NCBI GenBank assembly: GCA_963619325.1
Contig: CAVEVQ010000042.1
Span: 1-14,264, forward strand
Direction of reading: 5' to 3'
DNA length: 14,264 nucleotides
DNA from: UBA1181 sp963619325
GTDB taxonomy: Bacteria > Bacteroidota > Bacteroidia > Bacteroidales > Paludibacteraceae
Under the pieces are notes generated by a model, which was not told the DNA's origin, searched no databases, and was given only the letters and a program-made list of their open reading frames with translations. The translations under genes and the position numbers were made by a program. Below, piece by piece: positions 14,201 to 14,264 of the stretch. Position 1 is the first letter of the stretch; every line of letters begins with the position of its first letter.

Positions 14201-14264
14201 ATGAACAAAAGTACACATTTTATCGGACAGCCGATGTATGGTCAGCTGATAAATTTGCTCAACA
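14201..14264 (+). CDS. IS4-like transposase (DUF4372 type), N-terminus only
   Basis: The first 21 codons read MNKSTHFIGQPMYGQLINLLN. This start resembles the N-terminus of IS4-family transposases with a DUF4372 domain that are widespread in Bacteroides and Prevotella. The frame is open to the window end. The DDE catalytic core lies outside, so the identification rests on the N-terminal signature, the adjoining truncated nth and the hairpin upstream. Confidence 0.75.
   Translation, partial: MNKSTHFIGQPMYGQLINLLN

Larger units (their letters stand above)
14112..14264 (+). mobile_element. Left end of an IS4-like insertion sequence (runs off the window)
   Basis: A transposase gene begins at 14201, and the nth gene breaks off just before it. 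The outer boundary of the element lies somewhere between about 14100 (last residue of nth that still fits the family) and the hairpin at 14129. I set 14112 as a midpoint. The terminal inverted repeat and target duplication cannot be checked without the other end. Confidence 0.75.

Noticed and set aside
1..14264. CRISPR array, tRNA genes or riboswitch
   Set aside because: No evenly spaced direct repeats, no cloverleaf-type sequence and no known aptamer core were seen on either strand.

Overview
The window comes from a member of the Bacteroidetes, most likely the order Bacteroidales. The evidence is a complete Bacteroides-type aerotolerance (Bat) operon, Bacteroidetes-style promoters (TTG, about 20 nt, then a TAnnTTTG-like box), weak ribosome binding sites, Bacteroidetes-specific families (DUF3127, HU/LysM fusion) and the start of an IS transposase of a kind common in Bacteroides and Prevotella. 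No gene is on the minus strand.

Layout. The first dozen bases look like the 3' end of a 5S rRNA, followed by a very strong GC-rich terminator, so an rRNA operon probably ends here. After about 320 bases comes a flavodiiron protein gene (fprA) whose promoter is overlapped by a perfect 9+9 inverted repeat, then a small membrane-anchored protein of unknown function and a terminator. A second promoter drives two HU-family genes. One is a normal small HU-like protein with a TTG start. The other is a 476-residue protein with an HU domain at the N-terminus, a long acidic linker, one membrane helix and a C-terminal LysM domain, an architecture that could tie the nucleoid to the cell wall.

From 4177 to 13008 runs the Bat cluster: moxR, DUF58, a membrane protein with a DUF4381-like tail, batA, batB, batC, batD, batE. 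This order is standard, but BatA carries an unusual N-terminal extension with an extra membrane helix, and batD has its own -7 promoter box and a downstream start. MoxR AAA+ ATPases and their von Willebrand A partners (DUF58, BatA, BatB) generally work as a chaperone-like pair. BatC, BatD and BatE provide TPR, beta-sandwich and SH3 parts in or at the membrane. With fprA nearby, the window has a theme of coping with oxygen in an anaerobe.

The right end holds a small SSB-like OB-fold gene (DUF3127) and an endonuclease III gene (nth) that has lost its last 40 or so codons, including the iron-sulfur cluster, where an IS4-like insertion sequence begins. The window stops 21 codons into that transposase.
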